In this document: positions 24,605-35,243 of the stretch, piece by piece | How the letters are laid out: each line of letters starts with the position of its first letter | Position numbering within the stretch: position 1 is the stretch's first letter | Source of the DNA: Ensifer adhaerens | GTDB taxonomy: Bacteria; Pseudomonadota; Alphaproteobacteria; Rhizobiales; Rhizobiaceae | Direction of reading: 5' to 3' | Assembly (NCBI RefSeq): GCF_013283195.1 | Contig: NZ_JABEKT010000003.1 | Coordinates: 504,994-568,993, forward strand | Length of the DNA stretch: 64,000 nucleotides | Program-made: the position numbers and the translations under genes | Notes under the pieces: generated by a model | What the model was told of the DNA's origin: nothing | What the model saw: only the letters and a program-made list of their open reading frames with translations | Database searches by the model: none

Positions 24605-25216
24605 CTATTTATCTCTGCCCACCATTCCCGAGAGATCGACACGGATACCAGCCTTGTGGGGTTGAGTTGGATCCTCTTCCGGCATCAAACCGGGGCGGTC
24701 TTCGCCATGTTCTTCAGCATCGTCGACCTCCGCCGGGGATCGCTGCACGACCGCACCACCGGGATCCTGTGCCTGGAACACGCTCTCGCCCTCGAACTTT
24801 CCGGTTTGCCAAGCGTGTACCGCATCGTCGAACAGCTGCGGGAACGCGTCTTCGGCTGTCGGATTTCCATACCACTTGGCAACGATACGCATGACCTTGG
24901 AGAACATTGCTGTCCCCGTTCGAAGGTTGGCGCAGGGATCAACGAGATCTGCTTTCAACTCCGACTTGTCTCTCAAGCCAATGCCTGCCGGAATCTGGGT
25001 GAGACCGACCCGCACGACGGAGCTGCCGATGTTCTGGCGAACAATTGCGATTGCCTCCTCAGGCGTTTTCGGTTTGGGAACGAGGATCAGACGACCGCCT
25101 GACTTGACCGTAACGGCGAGGGGATCGTCCGAGCCGACCGCTTCTACGAACTGTTCGACAATGGCCGGCTTCAATGAGGGGTCGGCACATTCCTTGATCA
25201 GTGCAGCATCCAGCAT
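24605..25216 (-). CDS. traH: Conjugal transfer protein TraH
   Basis: A 203-residue protein placed directly after traB, as in Ti/rhizobial plasmids, and starting MLDAALIKECADPSLKPAIV, which fits remembered TraH sequences. The middle contains LILVPKPKTPEEAIAIVRQN and TQIPAGIGL; the C-terminus is acidic and probably disordered. Its role in DNA transfer is not well defined. The ATG at 25216 has AGGAG about 6 bases upstream; an open frame further upstream is not conserved. It is the last gene of the traAFBH unit; no traR or traM follows. Confidence 0.85.
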   Translation of the reverse strand: MLDAALIKECADPSLKPAIVEQFVEAVGSDDPLAVTVKSGGRLILVPKPKTPEEAIAIVRQNIGSSVVRVGLTQIPAGIGLRDKSELKADLVDPCANLRTGTAMFSKVMRIVAKWYGNPTAEDAFPQLFDDAVHAWQTGKFEGESVFQAQDPGGAVVQRSPAEVDDAEEHGEDRPGLMPEEDPTQPHKAGIRVDLSGMVGRDK

Positions 25217-25230
25217 GCGAACTCCTAATC

Positions 25231-26391
25231 TTAAGTGTTGAATGAGATGACGAGAGACAGATCGAACAAACGGGCCCAGGCCTCGCTGCTCGCCCGCTGG
25301 ATGTCGATGATCGACGTACCTGATGTCCACCAACCGTTTCCAATCGCAACGATAGCGTCGGGCTCGTGTAGAGCTGATTGGAGGATAGGCCAAACGAGAA
25401 GCTGCTCGTAGCAGATCAGCGGTGCGAGCCTGATACCTTCGATCTCGACAACAGGGTTCGCAAAGAAGTGCGCCTTGGCTCCTCCACCGCCATCATGCAA
25501 AGCGCGCCACGGTTGCCACATCGATCCGGGAACCGGCATGCGTTCACGGTAGAGAACCTCGCTGCCCCCTGACGATATTTTCACAAGCACATTGTCGTAG
25601 CCGCTGTCATTGATTTCAGCTGCTCCCGCGATCACGGTAATGTCCGTGCCTTCCAGTGCTGATTGCCAGAGCCCTGCAACAATCACGGTCCAAAAGCCGA
25701 GGGCGCTTTCTGGAAGCACGATCGTGGACCCCGGCGGATGGGCTCGAACAGCATCAATGAGAGCCCGTTGCCTTTCGAGACCGGCGTCGCGCCCCAAGGA
25801 TGCACCGAATTCAAGGTCGACACCCACCCACGACGCAGATAAGTTCGGAGCCGTCCACTGAGCGGCGGACCAGAGCCAGAAGCCTGTCATGGCAATCACT
25901 GCAGCCGGCCAGCAGCGCGTCGTCATCACGCCCAGGGCGGCTGCCATCGCCGCCAAACCCCACCAGCCCCAAGTCGGAAACAAGATCCCGGCGGCCGTCA
26001 TCGGATGCGCCCAGCCTGTTATTCCAAAGGGCGGGACAGCCATGACGACACAGGCCATCAGGAAGCGAAGTGGTTTTCGCCTGCCGCCGCAGGGCGTCCA
26101 GAGTGCCGCGTGCACGATGACAAATCCTGCAGAAGCGATCAGCCAAAGCAGGAGACCTCGCCAGATATCGGACGAGTAGAAGTTCGCCACGCCCTGCGGC
26201 AAGCCTCGCGATGCGGCCAGGAAATATGCAGCGGAAACGGCGGCCGCCTGCCAGCGTGTTCTTGCAATCGCCCAGATGGCGGGGAACAGAGTCGCGACCG
26301 GAAAGAGCAGAGTGTTGCCGCTCCAGCCGATCAACCCGATTGCAATTGATATTACGATAAGACCTGTCGTGCGAAGATGATCAAGGCGCAT
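25231..26391 (-). CDS. traB: Conjugal transfer protein TraB (nitrilase-fold membrane protein)
   Basis: A 386-residue protein with about six N-terminal membrane helices followed by a carbon-nitrogen hydrolase domain, the layout of apolipoprotein N-acyltransferase Lnt. In the hydrolase part the Glu (VLPESALGF) and the Cys ([11 protein letters not shown]) are present, while the expected Lys position reads LYRERMPVP, so activity is uncertain. TraB is required for, or stimulates, Ti-type transfer. The ATG at 26391 overlaps the end of traF by 11 bp; upstream extension into traF is not used. Third gene of traAFBH. Confidence 0.88.
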   Translation of the reverse strand: MRLDHLRTTGLIVISIAIGLIGWSGNTLLFPVATLFPAIWAIARTRWQAAAVSAAYFLAASRGLPQGVANFYSSDIWRGLLLWLIASAGFVIVHAALWTPCGGRRKPLRFLMACVVMAVPPFGITGWAHPMTAAGILFPTWGWWGLAAMAAALGVMTTRCWPAAVIAMTGFWLWSAAQWTAPNLSASWVGVDLEFGASLGRDAGLERQRALIDAVRAHPPGSTIVLPESALGFWTVIVAGLWQSALEGTDITVIAGAAEINDSGYDNVLVKISSGGSEVLYRERMPVPGSMWQPWRALHDGGGGAKAHFFANPVVEIEGIRLAPLICYEQLLVWPILQSALHEPDAIVAIGNGWWTSGTSIIDIQRASSEAWARLFDLSLVISFNT

Positions 26392-26947
26392 AGGTCCATA
26401 CCTCCCGTGCCAGTCCGAGGAGGTTCTTGACGGGAAGAGGTCCGAAATACCGAGAGTCGAACGAACCGGCGAAATCGGAATGGAGATAGACTTCTCCTGA
26501 CGGAATGACGCCTCCGCCATAGGGCAACATCTCTCGTCCCCGACCGTCCCGTGTCATGAACCGCGAGTGCGCAAGTGATCGCCCGTCGATACGCACCATA
26601 TCGTCGACCTCCAGGTGTTGACCGGGGGTCGCGGCCACGGTTTTGATCAGCGGCGCGAAGCCGCCGGCGCAAAGCCCATGGCGAAGATACCCGCGCGCGC
26701 GCGCCTCGTGCATGACGTCCGAGACTGGTGGGCAGACGAAGACAAGATCGCCAACCTTTACCGGCCGATCCAGCCGCAGGATTCGCCAGAGCCCCAAGGG
26801 CTCGCTCGGCGTGAGGTTGACCCGGAAGCCGGCGGCGCCGAGGCCAATGATCCCGACGAACGTCATGATTACCATGGCGCCCAGAGACACAGCCGCAGCC
26901 CGACGACGGAGCCGCAGCGGCGGGGCCTTTTCAACCGCAACCGTCAT
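26381..26947 (-). CDS. traF: Conjugative transfer signal peptidase TraF
   Basis: A 188-residue S26-type signal peptidase. A membrane helix (about residues 18-40) leads into the catalytic Ser motif [11 protein letters not shown], then the catalytic Lys lies in [13 protein letters not shown], and the conserved [17 protein letters not shown] is near the C-terminus. In IncP and Ti plasmids TraF matures the pilin and is essential for transfer. Its ATG overlaps the traA stop by 4 bp, giving translational coupling. Confidence 0.93.
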   Translation of the reverse strand: MTVAVEKAPPLRLRRRAAAVSLGAMVIMTFVGIIGLGAAGFRVNLTPSEPLGLWRILRLDRPVKVGDLVFVCPPVSDVMHEARARGYLRHGLCAGGFAPLIKTVAATPGQHLEVDDMVRIDGRSLAHSRFMTRDGRGREMLPYGGGVIPSGEVYLHSDFAGSFDSRYFGPLPVKNLLGLAREVWTYAP

Positions 26948-29900
26948 TTCAGCCCCAACCCCTGGCTCTTCGTCTGACGGATGGACTCCGAAACTTTCAG
27001 GGCCGTCACTGCACGCTCATGGGCCGATAGCTGCTGTACCGTCCGCATCATGTTCCAAGCCCGCTGGACTTCACTTTTCTGCGCGGCGTTCATGTTCGAG
27101 GTGACCCGCTGGAATGCCTCGCCGCCTGTATCCTTGGCCGCGAGCGGCAAGAACGTCCTTTCTCCAAAACGCTCGGTGACCGCCTTGGTGAAACCTTCGA
27201 GCTCGGCCTTTACCTGTCTGTCCGCAAGTGCATGTTCCAGACCCGACGGCAGATCGTTTCGGTCGATGGCATCGCGAACGCGTTCCAGAATACCTTTCGC
27301 ATTGGACGAGAGAGCGGGGATCTCGAGTGCGACCTGCTTGCGTACTGCCAACTCCTCGGCGTGATTTCGGCGTTCGGCATCACCGCGTAGGCGTAGATAA
27401 TCGCTTATGCTATCCGCAAGCGGCGTGACGTGTCTGAGCGCCCGATCCCGGTCCGATTTGTCGGCGCGGCTCGCGAAGATCCCGATTCTACCCTTGAGCG
27501 CGCCGAACGTTTCTGGCTCTGCTGCCATCCTCGCTATCGTCTTCTCCGCGGCCTCCCGATCTTTCAACAACGCATCGACATTTGCCGACTTGAATGCGGC
27601 TTCGGGCTGCGCGTAGACATGATGGAAGCGCATCGAAACTTCTTCCCATTGCGTCTTGAGCGCAGGGTCGGCCGCGAGCTTGTCCTCGACGGCCTGGTCG
27701 ATCGATTTCGGGAAGGTGGTGATACCCGCCACCATGGGCTTTGCCTCCTTTGCTGCTATGGAAATTGTTCTGGCCTTCGAAATTGAGAAGCCAAGCTTGG
27801 CACCGATGGCCGTGAGCCGGCCGGCGAGATCCACCAGCTTCTGTTTCTGCCGCACCGTCCATTCGAGACGGTCGCGCGCGACGGTCCTGGCAACGTTGAC
27901 GATGTGAAGCCCGCGTGCTTCGGCAAAGCGGAGGGCTTGGCCGTAAATACTGCCGCCGGCATAATCGAGCGTCGTTTCCTTGCAATTCTTGCGCGACAGG
28001 ATCTCGACCAGGCCGCCTGCCTTCGCGAAGGATCGGCTGCCGTAATAGACGCCGAGATCTTCGCGGTGACGGGTCATCGCGACATAAGTCAGGTGACGAT
28101 CGAGCGAAAGCGATGCCAATACCTTTACCCGATCAACAGAGGCGCCCTGGCTTTTGTGCACGGTGGTGGCGTAACCGTGATCGACATTGTTATAGAAACG
28201 CTGCTCGACCGAGACTTGCGCGCGACGTTCGCCCTCGCCAATCTCGACCACGATGCGTCCGGGCGCAGCCCCCACCACCTTGCCCAGCATGCCGTTCTTG
28301 ACGCCGATTGAGCCCTCGTTCTTCAGAAAGACGATCTGGTCACCGGCTGCAAAGCTGCGGTTTCCATCGGCGGTCTTGAACAGCGAACCCTGCTCGATGA
28401 TGCCGCGCTCGATGAGCTTGGCGCGGGCCAGATCATTCAGCATCCGGACATCGCGACGCAGGTGAGCGAGGATCAATGTCGACGTGGCGGGATCGTAGTC
28501 ACGGTTCCAGTCGGCGATGAGTTGCGTCACGGCATCAGCCTTCAGCTCGGCACCCATAATCTTGCCATTTGCCCGGTAGGCTGCGACCGCTTTGCCAATC
28601 TCGCCAAGCGCCAAATCGAGCGATGCGTCACGCATCCATTGCTCACGCTGGCGATAGATCGTTTCCAATTCCGCATAGCCGATGCGATCGGCGATTGCCC
28701 GGAACGCGGCACCGGCTTCGATCGGCTGAAGCTGCTCCGGATCACCGACGAGTACGAGTTTGGCACCGGCACTGGTGACGGCTTCAACGAGCAGCGCCAT
28801 CTGCCGCGACGACACCATCCCCGCCTCGTCGAGAACAAAGACCGTCTTGTCGTCGAGCTGTCCACGCCCCTGGCTCCATCGGAGTTCCCAGGAAGACAGC
28901 GTACGCGAGACGATGCCGGCTTCTTTCTCCAGACCTTCCGCCGCCTTGCCCGCAAGCGCGCCACCGACGACACGATATCCGGCGGCTCCCCAGGCCTCAC
29001 GTGCCACCTTCATCATTGTGGTCTTGCCGGTCCCCGCCCGGCCGATCACGGCTGCGATGCGCTCGTTGCCAGCAACGTGTTCGATTGCCATGCGCTGCTC
29101 GTCGGACAGCCGATCGTGACGCGCGAATGTCGCCTCGAGCACCGGCTGCCGAACACCGTGTGATGACCGCTGCGAGAGCCAGATCGCACGGTTGGCCATC
29201 TCGGCTTCAAGTCGGATCACTTCGCGTGTCGTGTATTTTGCCGGCGCCCGGATCCCGGTCAAGAAGTCCAGCCGCTCGCGATCGAGCCGGAAGGTTTCGG
29301 GGCTCTGCAGAATGCGCACCATCAAGCTCTGGAAGAGGTCCGCATCATCGATGTAGCGATAGAGGAGCTTCGCGACATCTTGGCTGTCGAAGACAGCCTT
29401 CTCCCGCGTGATCAAGTCGAGCACGATCTCCGGGCGACGCTGTATCCTGCGGGCATTCTCCGCCCGCCGCTCCTGCTGCAGCTCCAGACGTTCGAGCGCA
29501 GCTTTCTCGGCCGCGCCCTCTGCCTTCCCCTCGATCGCCTTCGTGCCGGCACCGAGATGGATGGTCGGGGTCAACTCAATGCCCTGCTTCTCGAAGGACC
29601 GACCGTCGATACGAATATCGAGACCGGCGAGGGCCAGATGCCGGTTCTGGCAGGAGAACCAACTGTCGCGAAACGAATTGAAGTCATCGAGCCCGCCAGC
29701 CCAAAGCTCATAGACGATCTTGCCGCCATCGTTGCGCAGCACCTTGCCGTCAGGTCCAGTGACCGCCACCTTCTTAGAGCCGAAACCTTCGTCGGTCAGC
29801 GGCCGCAACGTGGTCATCAGATGAATATGCGGATTGCCAGGTGCGTCGTGGAAGACCCAGTCGGCCACCATGCCCTGTGCCGTGACGTGCCGTGCCACGA

Positions 29901-30252
29901 ACTCCCTGACGAGCTCGATGTTCCGCTCGGCCGACAGTTCGATCGGTAGGGCTATGGTAATGTCCTTGGCGAGCTGCGCATCCGATCGCTTCTCGAAATC
30001 CTCGACCGTGTTCCAAAAAGCCTCCGACGCGCTCGACACAGACCGGTCCGCGATCATCGGCCGGATCCAGTCGGGCGCATTGGCGGGGATGACGAACTCC
30101 TCGTGAAGTAATCCCTTTTTGTGGGTGTAGTCGATCATGCGGGCTTCCCGCTCATAGTCCATCTTGGCGCAGTGCCGGTAGGCCGCAGACAGCACCGCGC
30201 TGCGGCCGGATCCGCGGGAAACGATGCTGACTGAAAAGTGCGGGACGGCCAT
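26944..30252 (-). CDS. traA: Ti-type conjugative relaxase-helicase TraA
   Basis: An 1102-residue fusion of a MobA/MobL-family relaxase and a superfamily 1 helicase. The N-terminal domain has the active-site Tyr (LSAAYRH, about residue 25) and the metal-binding histidines in [12 protein letters not shown] (142 and 144). The helicase part has Walker [16 protein letters not shown] (about 400), [14 protein letters not shown] (about 474), [11 protein letters not shown], and [12 protein letters not shown]. It nicks oriT and unwinds the strand to be transferred. AGGAG precedes the ATG at a long spacing. It is divergent from traC across oriT. Confidence 0.95.
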   Translation of the reverse strand: MAVPHFSVSIVSRGSGRSAVLSAAYRHCAKMDYEREARMIDYTHKKGLLHEEFVIPANAPDWIRPMIADRSVSSASEAFWNTVEDFEKRSDAQLAKDITIALPIELSAERNIELVREFVARHVTAQGMVADWVFHDAPGNPHIHLMTTLRPLTDEGFGSKKVAVTGPDGKVLRNDGGKIVYELWAGGLDDFNSFRDSWFSCQNRHLALAGLDIRIDGRSFEKQGIELTPTIHLGAGTKAIEGKAEGAAEKAALERLELQQERRAENARRIQRRPEIVLDLITREKAVFDSQDVAKLLYRYIDDADLFQSLMVRILQSPETFRLDRERLDFLTGIRAPAKYTTREVIRLEAEMANRAIWLSQRSSHGVRQPVLEATFARHDRLSDEQRMAIEHVAGNERIAAVIGRAGTGKTTMMKVAREAWGAAGYRVVGGALAGKAAEGLEKEAGIVSRTLSSWELRWSQGRGQLDDKTVFVLDEAGMVSSRQMALLVEAVTSAGAKLVLVGDPEQLQPIEAGAAFRAIADRIGYAELETIYRQREQWMRDASLDLALGEIGKAVAAYRANGKIMGAELKADAVTQLIADWNRDYDPATSTLILAHLRRDVRMLNDLARAKLIERGIIEQGSLFKTADGNRSFAAGDQIVFLKNEGSIGVKNGMLGKVVGAAPGRIVVEIGEGERRAQVSVEQRFYNNVDHGYATTVHKSQGASVDRVKVLASLSLDRHLTYVAMTRHREDLGVYYGSRSFAKAGGLVEILSRKNCKETTLDYAGGSIYGQALRFAEARGLHIVNVARTVARDRLEWTVRQKQKLVDLAGRLTAIGAKLGFSISKARTISIAAKEAKPMVAGITTFPKSIDQAVEDKLAADPALKTQWEEVSMRFHHVYAQPEAAFKSANVDALLKDREAAEKTIARMAAEPETFGALKGRIGIFASRADKSDRDRALRHVTPLADSISDYLRLRGDAERRNHAEELAVRKQVALEIPALSSNAKGILERVRDAIDRNDLPSGLEHALADRQVKAELEGFTKAVTERFGERTFLPLAAKDTGGEAFQRVTSNMNAAQKSEVQRAWNMMRTVQQLSAHERAVTALKVSESIRQTKSQGLGLK

Positions 30253-30330
30253 TGATAGTAAAAGCTCCTTGCTCCAACGAATTCAACGGGTTCGCTAGGA
30301 GCGGAAGGCACCGCAAACTGGCACAAGCAG

Positions 30331-30365
30331 AGCGTCGCATCAGCGACGTATAATTGCGCCCTTCG
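30331..30365 (+). other. oriT: oriT: hairpin and nic region, Ti/RSF1010 type
   Basis: In the 253-bp gap between traA and traC a short inverted repeat (CGTCGC-ATCA-GCGACG, 30333-30348) is directly followed by TATAATTGCGCCCTT (30349-30363). The latter matches the RSF1010/Ti nic consensus, remembered as TAAGTGCGCCCT, with nicking expected between G and C at 30357/30358. The relaxase encoded next door belongs to the MobA type that cuts such sites. Confidence 0.75.
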
Positions 30366-30505
30366 GATCCGCTCCTTCGGAACGGTCGGGATCATGGTCA
30401 AAAGCGTAGGCGGCGCCTACTCGCATTTCTGTTAGTAGATCGGCACGCCGATCTGGAGAACTCTGCTTTCGTCACAAGATAAACACGGCAGAGGACAGAC
30501 CGTAG

Positions 30506-30793
30506 ATGAAGAAGCCATCGTCCAAGATCCGGGAAGAAATCGCCAAGCTCCAGGAGCAGTTGAAGCACGCGGAGACGAGAGAAGCAGAGCGCATCGGGCG
30601 TATCGCACTCCGGGCAGGCCTCGGAGAGATCGAGATCGACGAGTCGGACCTGCAAGTGGCCTTCGAAGATCTGGCGAAACGGTTTCGCGGAGGCAAGACC
30701 GGATCGAGCGGGAAAGAGAGGGGAGGGGCGAGCGCAGGGCAGACGTCGGCGAACCCAGCTGGCGCGGCTTCGAGCAGCTCTAGTGAGGTTTGA
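30506..30793 (+). CDS. traC: Conjugal transfer protein TraC
   Basis: A 95-residue protein that starts [20 protein letters not shown], a coiled-coil helix, continues with [18 protein letters not shown] and [10 protein letters not shown], and ends in a Ser/Ala/Gly-rich tail. This matches TraC of Ti and rhizobial plasmids, a relaxosome accessory protein that binds near oriT. The start has GAGGA about 9 bases upstream. It is the first gene of traCDG, immediately beside oriT. Confidence 0.88.
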   Translation: MKKPSSKIREEIAKLQEQLKHAETREAERIGRIALRAGLGEIEIDESDLQVAFEDLAKRFRGGKTGSSGKERGGASAGQTSANPAGAASSSSSEV

Positions 30794-30797
30794 GCGG

Positions 30798-31013
30798 ATG
30801 AACAGAACCGCCACGTCTAACGCTCGAAAGAAGGATACGCGCGACAAAATCGAACTCGGCGGCCTCATCGTCAAAGCGGGCCTTCGCTTCGAAAAGCGGG
30901 TGCTTTTGCTCGGCGCGCTGATTGAACTGCAGCAACGGTTGAAGTCCGACGATGGCTTAAGAGCACGGTTGACCGCAATCGGGGCGGAGGCGTTCGGCAA
31001 TGAAGGCGAATAA
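30798..31013 (+). CDS. traD: Conjugal transfer protein TraD
   Basis: A 71-residue small helical protein ([20 protein letters not shown] ... [11 protein letters not shown]), the TraD of Ti-type plasmids (not the F-plasmid coupling protein). Role unclear; needed for efficient transfer. GAGG lies upstream and the gene follows traC by 4 bp and overlaps traG by 14 bp. Confidence 0.85.
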   Translation: MNRTATSNARKKDTRDKIELGGLIVKAGLRFEKRVLLLGALIELQQRLKSDDGLRARLTAIGAEAFGNEGE

Positions 31014-32910
31014 GATCCTCCTTGTCGCTGTGCCCATCGTAGTGATGATCACAACGCTACTCGCGATGACGGGAATCGAAACGTGGATTGCTGAATTCGG
31101 GAAGACCGAAGCGGCAAAGCTTTCCTTGGGCCGGGCAGGGATTGCGATACCGTACATTGCAGCCGCCGCAGTTGGCTTGATCTGGCTCTTCGCGTCGGCG
31201 GGATCGGCGAGCATCCGGTTCGTTGGCTGGAGCGTGGTCGCCGGGAGTGCCGGCGCAATTCTGGTAGGGGCGGCGCGCGAGACATCGCGGCTGGCTGCGT
31301 TCGCCGACAAGGTTCGCACGAGTAAGTCGATCTTCACCTATCTCGATCCCGCAACCATGATCGGTGCGGCTGGAGTGCTTATGGCCGGTTGTTTCGCGCT
31401 TCGTGTTGCCGTGATGGGAAACGCAGCTTTCCTCAAACCGGAGCCCAAGCGGATTGTCGGAAAGCGCGCCCTCCATGGCGAGGCGGATTGGATGAAAATG
31501 CGCGAAGCCGAACGCCTGTTCGCTGATACTGGTGGCATCGTCGTCGGGGAGCGCTATCGCGTCGATCACAATGGCGCGGCGGCGCGAGGGTTCCGTGCCG
31601 ATGACAGGGAAAGTTGGGGTGACGGGGGCAAGGCTCCGCTGCTCTGCTTCGATGGATCCTTCGGCTCGTCCCATGGGATCGTCTTTGCCGGCTCCGGCGG
31701 TTTTAAAACGACCTCGGTGACGATCCCGACGGCACTGAAATGGGGCGGATCCCTTGTTGTGCTCGACCCTTCCAACGAGGTCGCACCCATGGTTTCGAAA
31801 CATCGGGAGGGAGCCGGACGCCGTGTCAGGATCCTGGATCCCAGGAAACCGGCAACCGGCTTCAATGCGCTGGACTGGGTCGGCCAGTTTGGCGGCACGA
31901 AGGAGGAGGATATCGCATCGGTCGCGTCATGGATTATGAGCGATAGCGCTCGCGCGAGCGGGGTGCGAGACGACTTCTTCCGAGCCTCCGGCCTGCAGCT
32001 GCTGACGGCAATCATTGCCGACGTCTGCCTATCCGGCCACACGCCGGTAGAGCAGCAAACGCTCCGCCAGGTGCGCGCCAATCTATCTGAGCCGGAACCT
32101 AAGCTTCGGCAGCGACTGCAGGACATCTACGACAATTCGGAGTCGGATTTTGTCAAAGAGAACGTCGCCGCGTTCGTCAACATGACGCCGGAAACCTTTT
32201 CCGGTGTCTACGCCAACGCCATCAAGGAAACGCACTGGCTTTCGTACCAAAACTACGCGGCGCTGGTCTCAGGAACAACATTCCGAACCGAGGATATCGC
32301 GTCCGGCAAAGCGGACGTGTTCATCAACATAGACCTGAAGACGCTAGAGACGCATGCCGGGTTGGCGCGAGTCGTGATCGGCTCGTTCTTGAACGCGATC
32401 TACAATCGCGACGGTGCGATGGAAGGGCGCACCCTGTTCCTGCTCGATGAGGTCGCCCGCCTCGGATACATGCGAATTCTGGAGACCGCGCGAGATGCAG
32501 GTAGAAGGTACGGTATTACGCTGACGATGATCTACCAGTCGATCGGCCAACTGCGCGAGACCTATGGCGGCCGCGACGCGTCGAGCAAGTGGTTCGAGAG
32601 TGCGAGCTGGATCAGTTTCGCCGCGATCAACGATCCGGAGACTGCTGACTACATCTCGCGTCGCTGCGGCATGACGACAGTCGAGATCGATCAGGTTAGC
32701 CGCAGTGTTCAATCACGCGGATCATCGCGGACAAGGTCAAAGCAGTTAGCGGCCCGGCCACTGATCCAGCCGCATGAAGTCCTTCGAATGAGGGCAGACG
32801 AGCAGATCGTGTTCACGGCTGGCAACGCACCGCTGCGATGCGGGCGTGCGATATGGTTTCGCCGGGAGGAGATGAGGGCATGTGTTGAAGACGGTCGCTT
32901 CCATCCATGA
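31000..32910 (+). CDS. traG: Type IV coupling protein TraG (VirD4-like)
   Basis: A 636-residue inner-membrane ATPase that links the relaxosome to the type IV secretion channel. N-terminal helices span about residues 5-30, 45-65, 70-90 and 120-140. Walker A-like [16 protein letters not shown] is at about 229 and Walker [15 protein letters not shown] at about 477; the family motifs [18 protein letters not shown] and [14 protein letters not shown] are present. Length is normal. No trb mating-pair genes follow in the window, so the channel must be encoded elsewhere. Confidence 0.95.
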   Translation: MKANKILLVAVPIVVMITTLLAMTGIETWIAEFGKTEAAKLSLGRAGIAIPYIAAAAVGLIWLFASAGSASIRFVGWSVVAGSAGAILVGAARETSRLAAFADKVRTSKSIFTYLDPATMIGAAGVLMAGCFALRVAVMGNAAFLKPEPKRIVGKRALHGEADWMKMREAERLFADTGGIVVGERYRVDHNGAAARGFRADDRESWGDGGKAPLLCFDGSFGSSHGIVFAGSGGFKTTSVTIPTALKWGGSLVVLDPSNEVAPMVSKHREGAGRRVRILDPRKPATGFNALDWVGQFGGTKEEDIASVASWIMSDSARASGVRDDFFRASGLQLLTAIIADVCLSGHTPVEQQTLRQVRANLSEPEPKLRQRLQDIYDNSESDFVKENVAAFVNMTPETFSGVYANAIKETHWLSYQNYAALVSGTTFRTEDIASGKADVFINIDLKTLETHAGLARVVIGSFLNAIYNRDGAMEGRTLFLLDEVARLGYMRILETARDAGRRYGITLTMIYQSIGQLRETYGGRDASSKWFESASWISFAAINDPETADYISRRCGMTTVEIDQVSRSVQSRGSSRTRSKQLAARPLIQPHEVLRMRADEQIVFTAGNAPLRCGRAIWFRREEMRACVEDGRFHP

Positions 32911-33149
32911 AGAAGTGGAGCAGCAGCAAAGAGGACACGGCGGGAACCGGATTCTCTGCGGAAGGATCGTAACTCGGATGGGCGAAGGCCGCGTGCGGGT
33001 TTCGTTCGCTTCAGCGAAAAGAGCCGTACGCCGCAGGCGGACCGCTCAGCCTTGCCAGGGTCTCTCCATCACCAAAATGAATCGAAGGACACTGAGTGAT
33101 TCATAACTCTCGTTGGACGAGAGTACTCCAGAAACACGATCATATCAGC

Positions 33150-33416
33150 ATGATCACTCAGCCCTACCGCCTCTATGCCGAGAGAACGGACGCGTCGAAA
33201 AACATGGCCCGGTTTTATTCGATGGCCATCGAGCCGAACCTGTTCGGAGAGACTTGCCTGACGCGGTGTTGGGGACGTATCGGAACGAGGGGGCAGACGA
33301 TGTGCCACCATTTTGCATCCGAGCGCGAGGCCGTCGTCCTTTTTCTCGATCTCCTCCGGCAGAAGAGGCGGCGCGGCTATTCCGCAGTTGTGCATGGACC
33401 GCCGCCCCATGATTGA
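33150..33416 (+). CDS. WGR domain protein
   Basis: An 88-residue protein consisting of one WGR domain: PYRLYAERTDASKNMARFYS, TRCWGRIGTRGQ and ASEREAVVLFLDLLRQKRRR. In rhizobial plasmids short WGR proteins often occur near tra genes; the domain may bind nucleic acids. I chose the ATG at 33150, where the domain begins; upstream in-frame sequence from 33096 is poor. Between traG and this gene (32911-33149) I see nothing else. Confidence 0.82.
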   Translation: MITQPYRLYAERTDASKNMARFYSMAIEPNLFGETCLTRCWGRIGTRGQTMCHHFASEREAVVLFLDLLRQKRRRGYSAVVHGPPPHD

Positions 33417-33445
33417 TACCTGTTCATAGAATTTGGGGCATAGGC

Positions 33446-33937
33446 ATGAAAACTAGGTCTGTTGATATCCTACATCGGCGAATGAGGGGCTTCGTCAAAC
33501 TGATCGTACTGGCGACGATCACAATCCTCCCAGCTTTCAGCGGCTCGGCAAACGATTATGCGGACACTCGCGATGCCAGGACAAAGGTAAGTTTGCATTT
33601 TCAAAAATGCGTCGACGGCTCGCGCACGGCATGCGTCGTTGACGGAGATACGATCTGGTTGGGCGGCCAGAAGATCCGTGTCGCGGATATCGACACGCCA
33701 GAGGTGAGCGAACCGAAATGTTCGTCCGAACTGGATCTTGGAAACCACGCCACGGACAGAATGCTCGAGCTCATCAATGATGGCCCTTTCGAACTCCGGG
33801 CCTGGCCGGGCCGTGATACTGACCGTTATGGTCGTAAGCTGCGCGTTCTCATTCGCGACGGCAGGAGCCTCGGTGACATTCTCGTCTCAGAAGGCCTCGC
33901 CAGAACATGGAGTGGCAGACGAGAGCCATGGTGCTGA
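33446..33937 (+). CDS. Exported thermonuclease (SNase-like)
   Basis: A 163-residue nuclease with an N-terminal signal sequence (LIVLATITILPAFSGSA). The staphylococcal nuclease fold is seen in CVVDGDTIWLGGQKIRVADI (catalytic Arg and Asp), DTPE, ERAGRDTDRYGRKL-like LRAWPGRDTDRYGRKLRVL and DILVSEGLART. It degrades DNA or RNA in the periplasm or outside the cell. The start is uncertain: 33446 or an ATG at 33482 immediately before the signal peptide. Common on rhizobial plasmids. Confidence 0.85.
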   Translation: MKTRSVDILHRRMRGFVKLIVLATITILPAFSGSANDYADTRDARTKVSLHFQKCVDGSRTACVVDGDTIWLGGQKIRVADIDTPEVSEPKCSSELDLGNHATDRMLELINDGPFELRAWPGRDTDRYGRKLRVLIRDGRSLGDILVSEGLARTWSGRREPWC

Positions 33938-33947
33938 GCTGAGGGCC

Positions 33948-33971
33948 ATCGGCCCGGCGAACCGGGCCGAT
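33948..33971. terminator. Perfect hairpin between convergent genes
   Basis: ATCGGCCCGG, loop CGAA, CCGGGCCGAT: a 10-bp perfect stem 10 bp after the nuclease stop. It has no T tract, but it sits between the nuclease and the convergent minus-strand ORF, where a terminator is expected. Confidence 0.45.
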
Positions 33972-33978
33972 ACGGCGG

Positions 33979-34151
33979 CTATCGCCGCCGGTCCCAGTCG
34001 GTCTCGAAATTGACTTCGACCTTGACGAAGAACGGAATCTTGATCGCGATCTTCAGTCCGAGCTTGGCCTTGCGAAAGAGGTGACAGACCACCTTTGCAA
34101 GGATCCGAAGACGGCGGCCTGTTGCGCTAGGAATTTGGCGAGTTGTTGCAT
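33979..34151 (-). pseudogene. Small plasmid gene, possible frameshift
   Basis: An ATG at 34151 with AGGAG at good spacing opens MQQLAKFLAQQAAVFGS, which ends after 32 codons in its own frame. A second frame continues with LAKVVCHLFRKAKLGLKIAI and ends VEVNFETDWDRRR at 33979. The second frame has no start codon of its own nearby, so a one-base shift around 34090-34105 is the simplest reading. No family recognised. The upstream region resembles those of the DUF736 and ardC genes. Confidence 0.35.
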
Positions 34152-34446
34152 TTGATTTCTCCTGTCGATTGCGTTTCGTCGCGAGGATGAAATGCGGATC
34201 GGGAAGAAGGGCAGCACCGAGGGACCCCGTTGCGCTTGCGCAATGGGAAGGCGCGTACGGCCGTAGCAGCGGAGGATCTGATGGCGGCTGAATTTTGTTT
34301 CGCAAGGAGCCGCGGCCAAGGAAAATTCTGCCGTCATCAGGTTGCGGCGGGGCGAACGATCCGCATCTTTCCCTGTGTCGATGAAATGAGATCGACAGCA
34401 AACTGCAGCAGATCAATCATGATGATCGTGGATGACGTCGCCCGGC

Positions 34447-34617
34447 TCAAAAAGGCGGCTCGGCTTCTGCGAAGCCAAACATCTCGGCGGCCGCGACGGC
34501 CAGTTCTGCCTGGGCGATTTCGAGTTCTGTCTCAATCTCGCGGCGCTCCGCGCCATCGACAGCGTTGCGCAGCTCGGCCCGCAGCTCTTCGATCTGGATT
34601 TCGAGTTTGTAGGTCAT
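34447..34617 (-). CDS. Small coiled-coil protein
   Basis: A 56-residue helical, acidic protein (YKLEIQIEELRAELRNAVDG ... ETELEIAQAELAVAAAEMF) with a heptad pattern typical of a coiled coil. No named family. AAGGAG is at spacing about 6 before the ATG at 34617. Probably a plasmid accessory gene. Confidence 0.65.
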   Translation of the reverse strand: MTYKLEIQIEELRAELRNAVDGAERREIETELEIAQAELAVAAAEMFGFAEAEPPF

Positions 34618-34846
34618 CTTCGTCTCCTTGACGTTTGCGAAAGATGACCGGCGGCCCCGAGACGGGATGGCGGGGTCAGGGATCGCGCCAGCGACCGGCA
34701 AAGCCGGGGAGTGGGGGAGCCGATTTGCGTAGGCTGCCCTCTGGGCGGGCGGAGAAAATTGGGGGAACCGGTCATCCTTGGGGCCGACATGCCAGCTTGG
34801 TAGGATCACTCACTCTGAGCAGCTTCCCCGCTCACCGTATGCCACC

Positions 34847-34884
34847 AAAAAAGCCGGACCTGGCTCGATGCCGGGTCTGGCTTT
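34847..34884 (-). terminator. Rho-independent terminator of the DUF736 gene
   Basis: On the minus strand GCCAGACCCGGC, loop ATCGA, GCCAGGTCCGGC is followed by TTTTTT. It begins about 50 bp after the DUF736 stop. Confidence 0.75.
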
Positions 34885-34934
34885 GTCTTCTATGTAGAGA
34901 CGAGGCCCCGCCGACGGCGGAGCCCCTGAGAAAC

Positions 34935-35243
34935 TCAGTCCCGGTTCGGGCGGGACCAGATCAGCTGGAGGCCATCCTCGCCTTCGACCTCTGCGAGCGT
35001 TGCGTAGATCGGGGCAGGGAAGCTCGGATCGTCGAGCTTGACCGAGAGGTAGTCGCGGCCCTGCTCGGAGGTCTTTTGCCAGGCTGCTCCGAGTTCGACG
35101 CTGCCCGCGTAGACGCGGAACTGCGGGCCCTTGTCCGAGGGGCTCTCGACCCGGGCGATGCGCGCCTTGACGTTGAGGGCGAGGGTGCGGATGGAGCCGG
35201 TGAAGCCGTTTTCGGTCGAGGTGAAGGTGCCGATGGTTGCCAT
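34935..35243 (-). CDS. DUF736 family protein
   Basis: A 102-residue protein matching DUF736: [60 protein letters not shown] and FPAPIYATL. The family is almost always carried on rhizobial and other alphaproteobacterial plasmids and ICEs; the function is unknown. AAGGA lies about 9 bases upstream of the ATG. It has its own terminator and a CCGCGATAGGCGCGG hairpin upstream shared with ardC. Confidence 0.9.
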   Translation of the reverse strand: MATIGTFTSTENGFTGSIRTLALNVKARIARVESPSDKGPQFRVYAGSVELGAAWQKTSEQGRDYLSVKLDDPSFPAPIYATLAEVEGEDGLQLIWSRPNRD

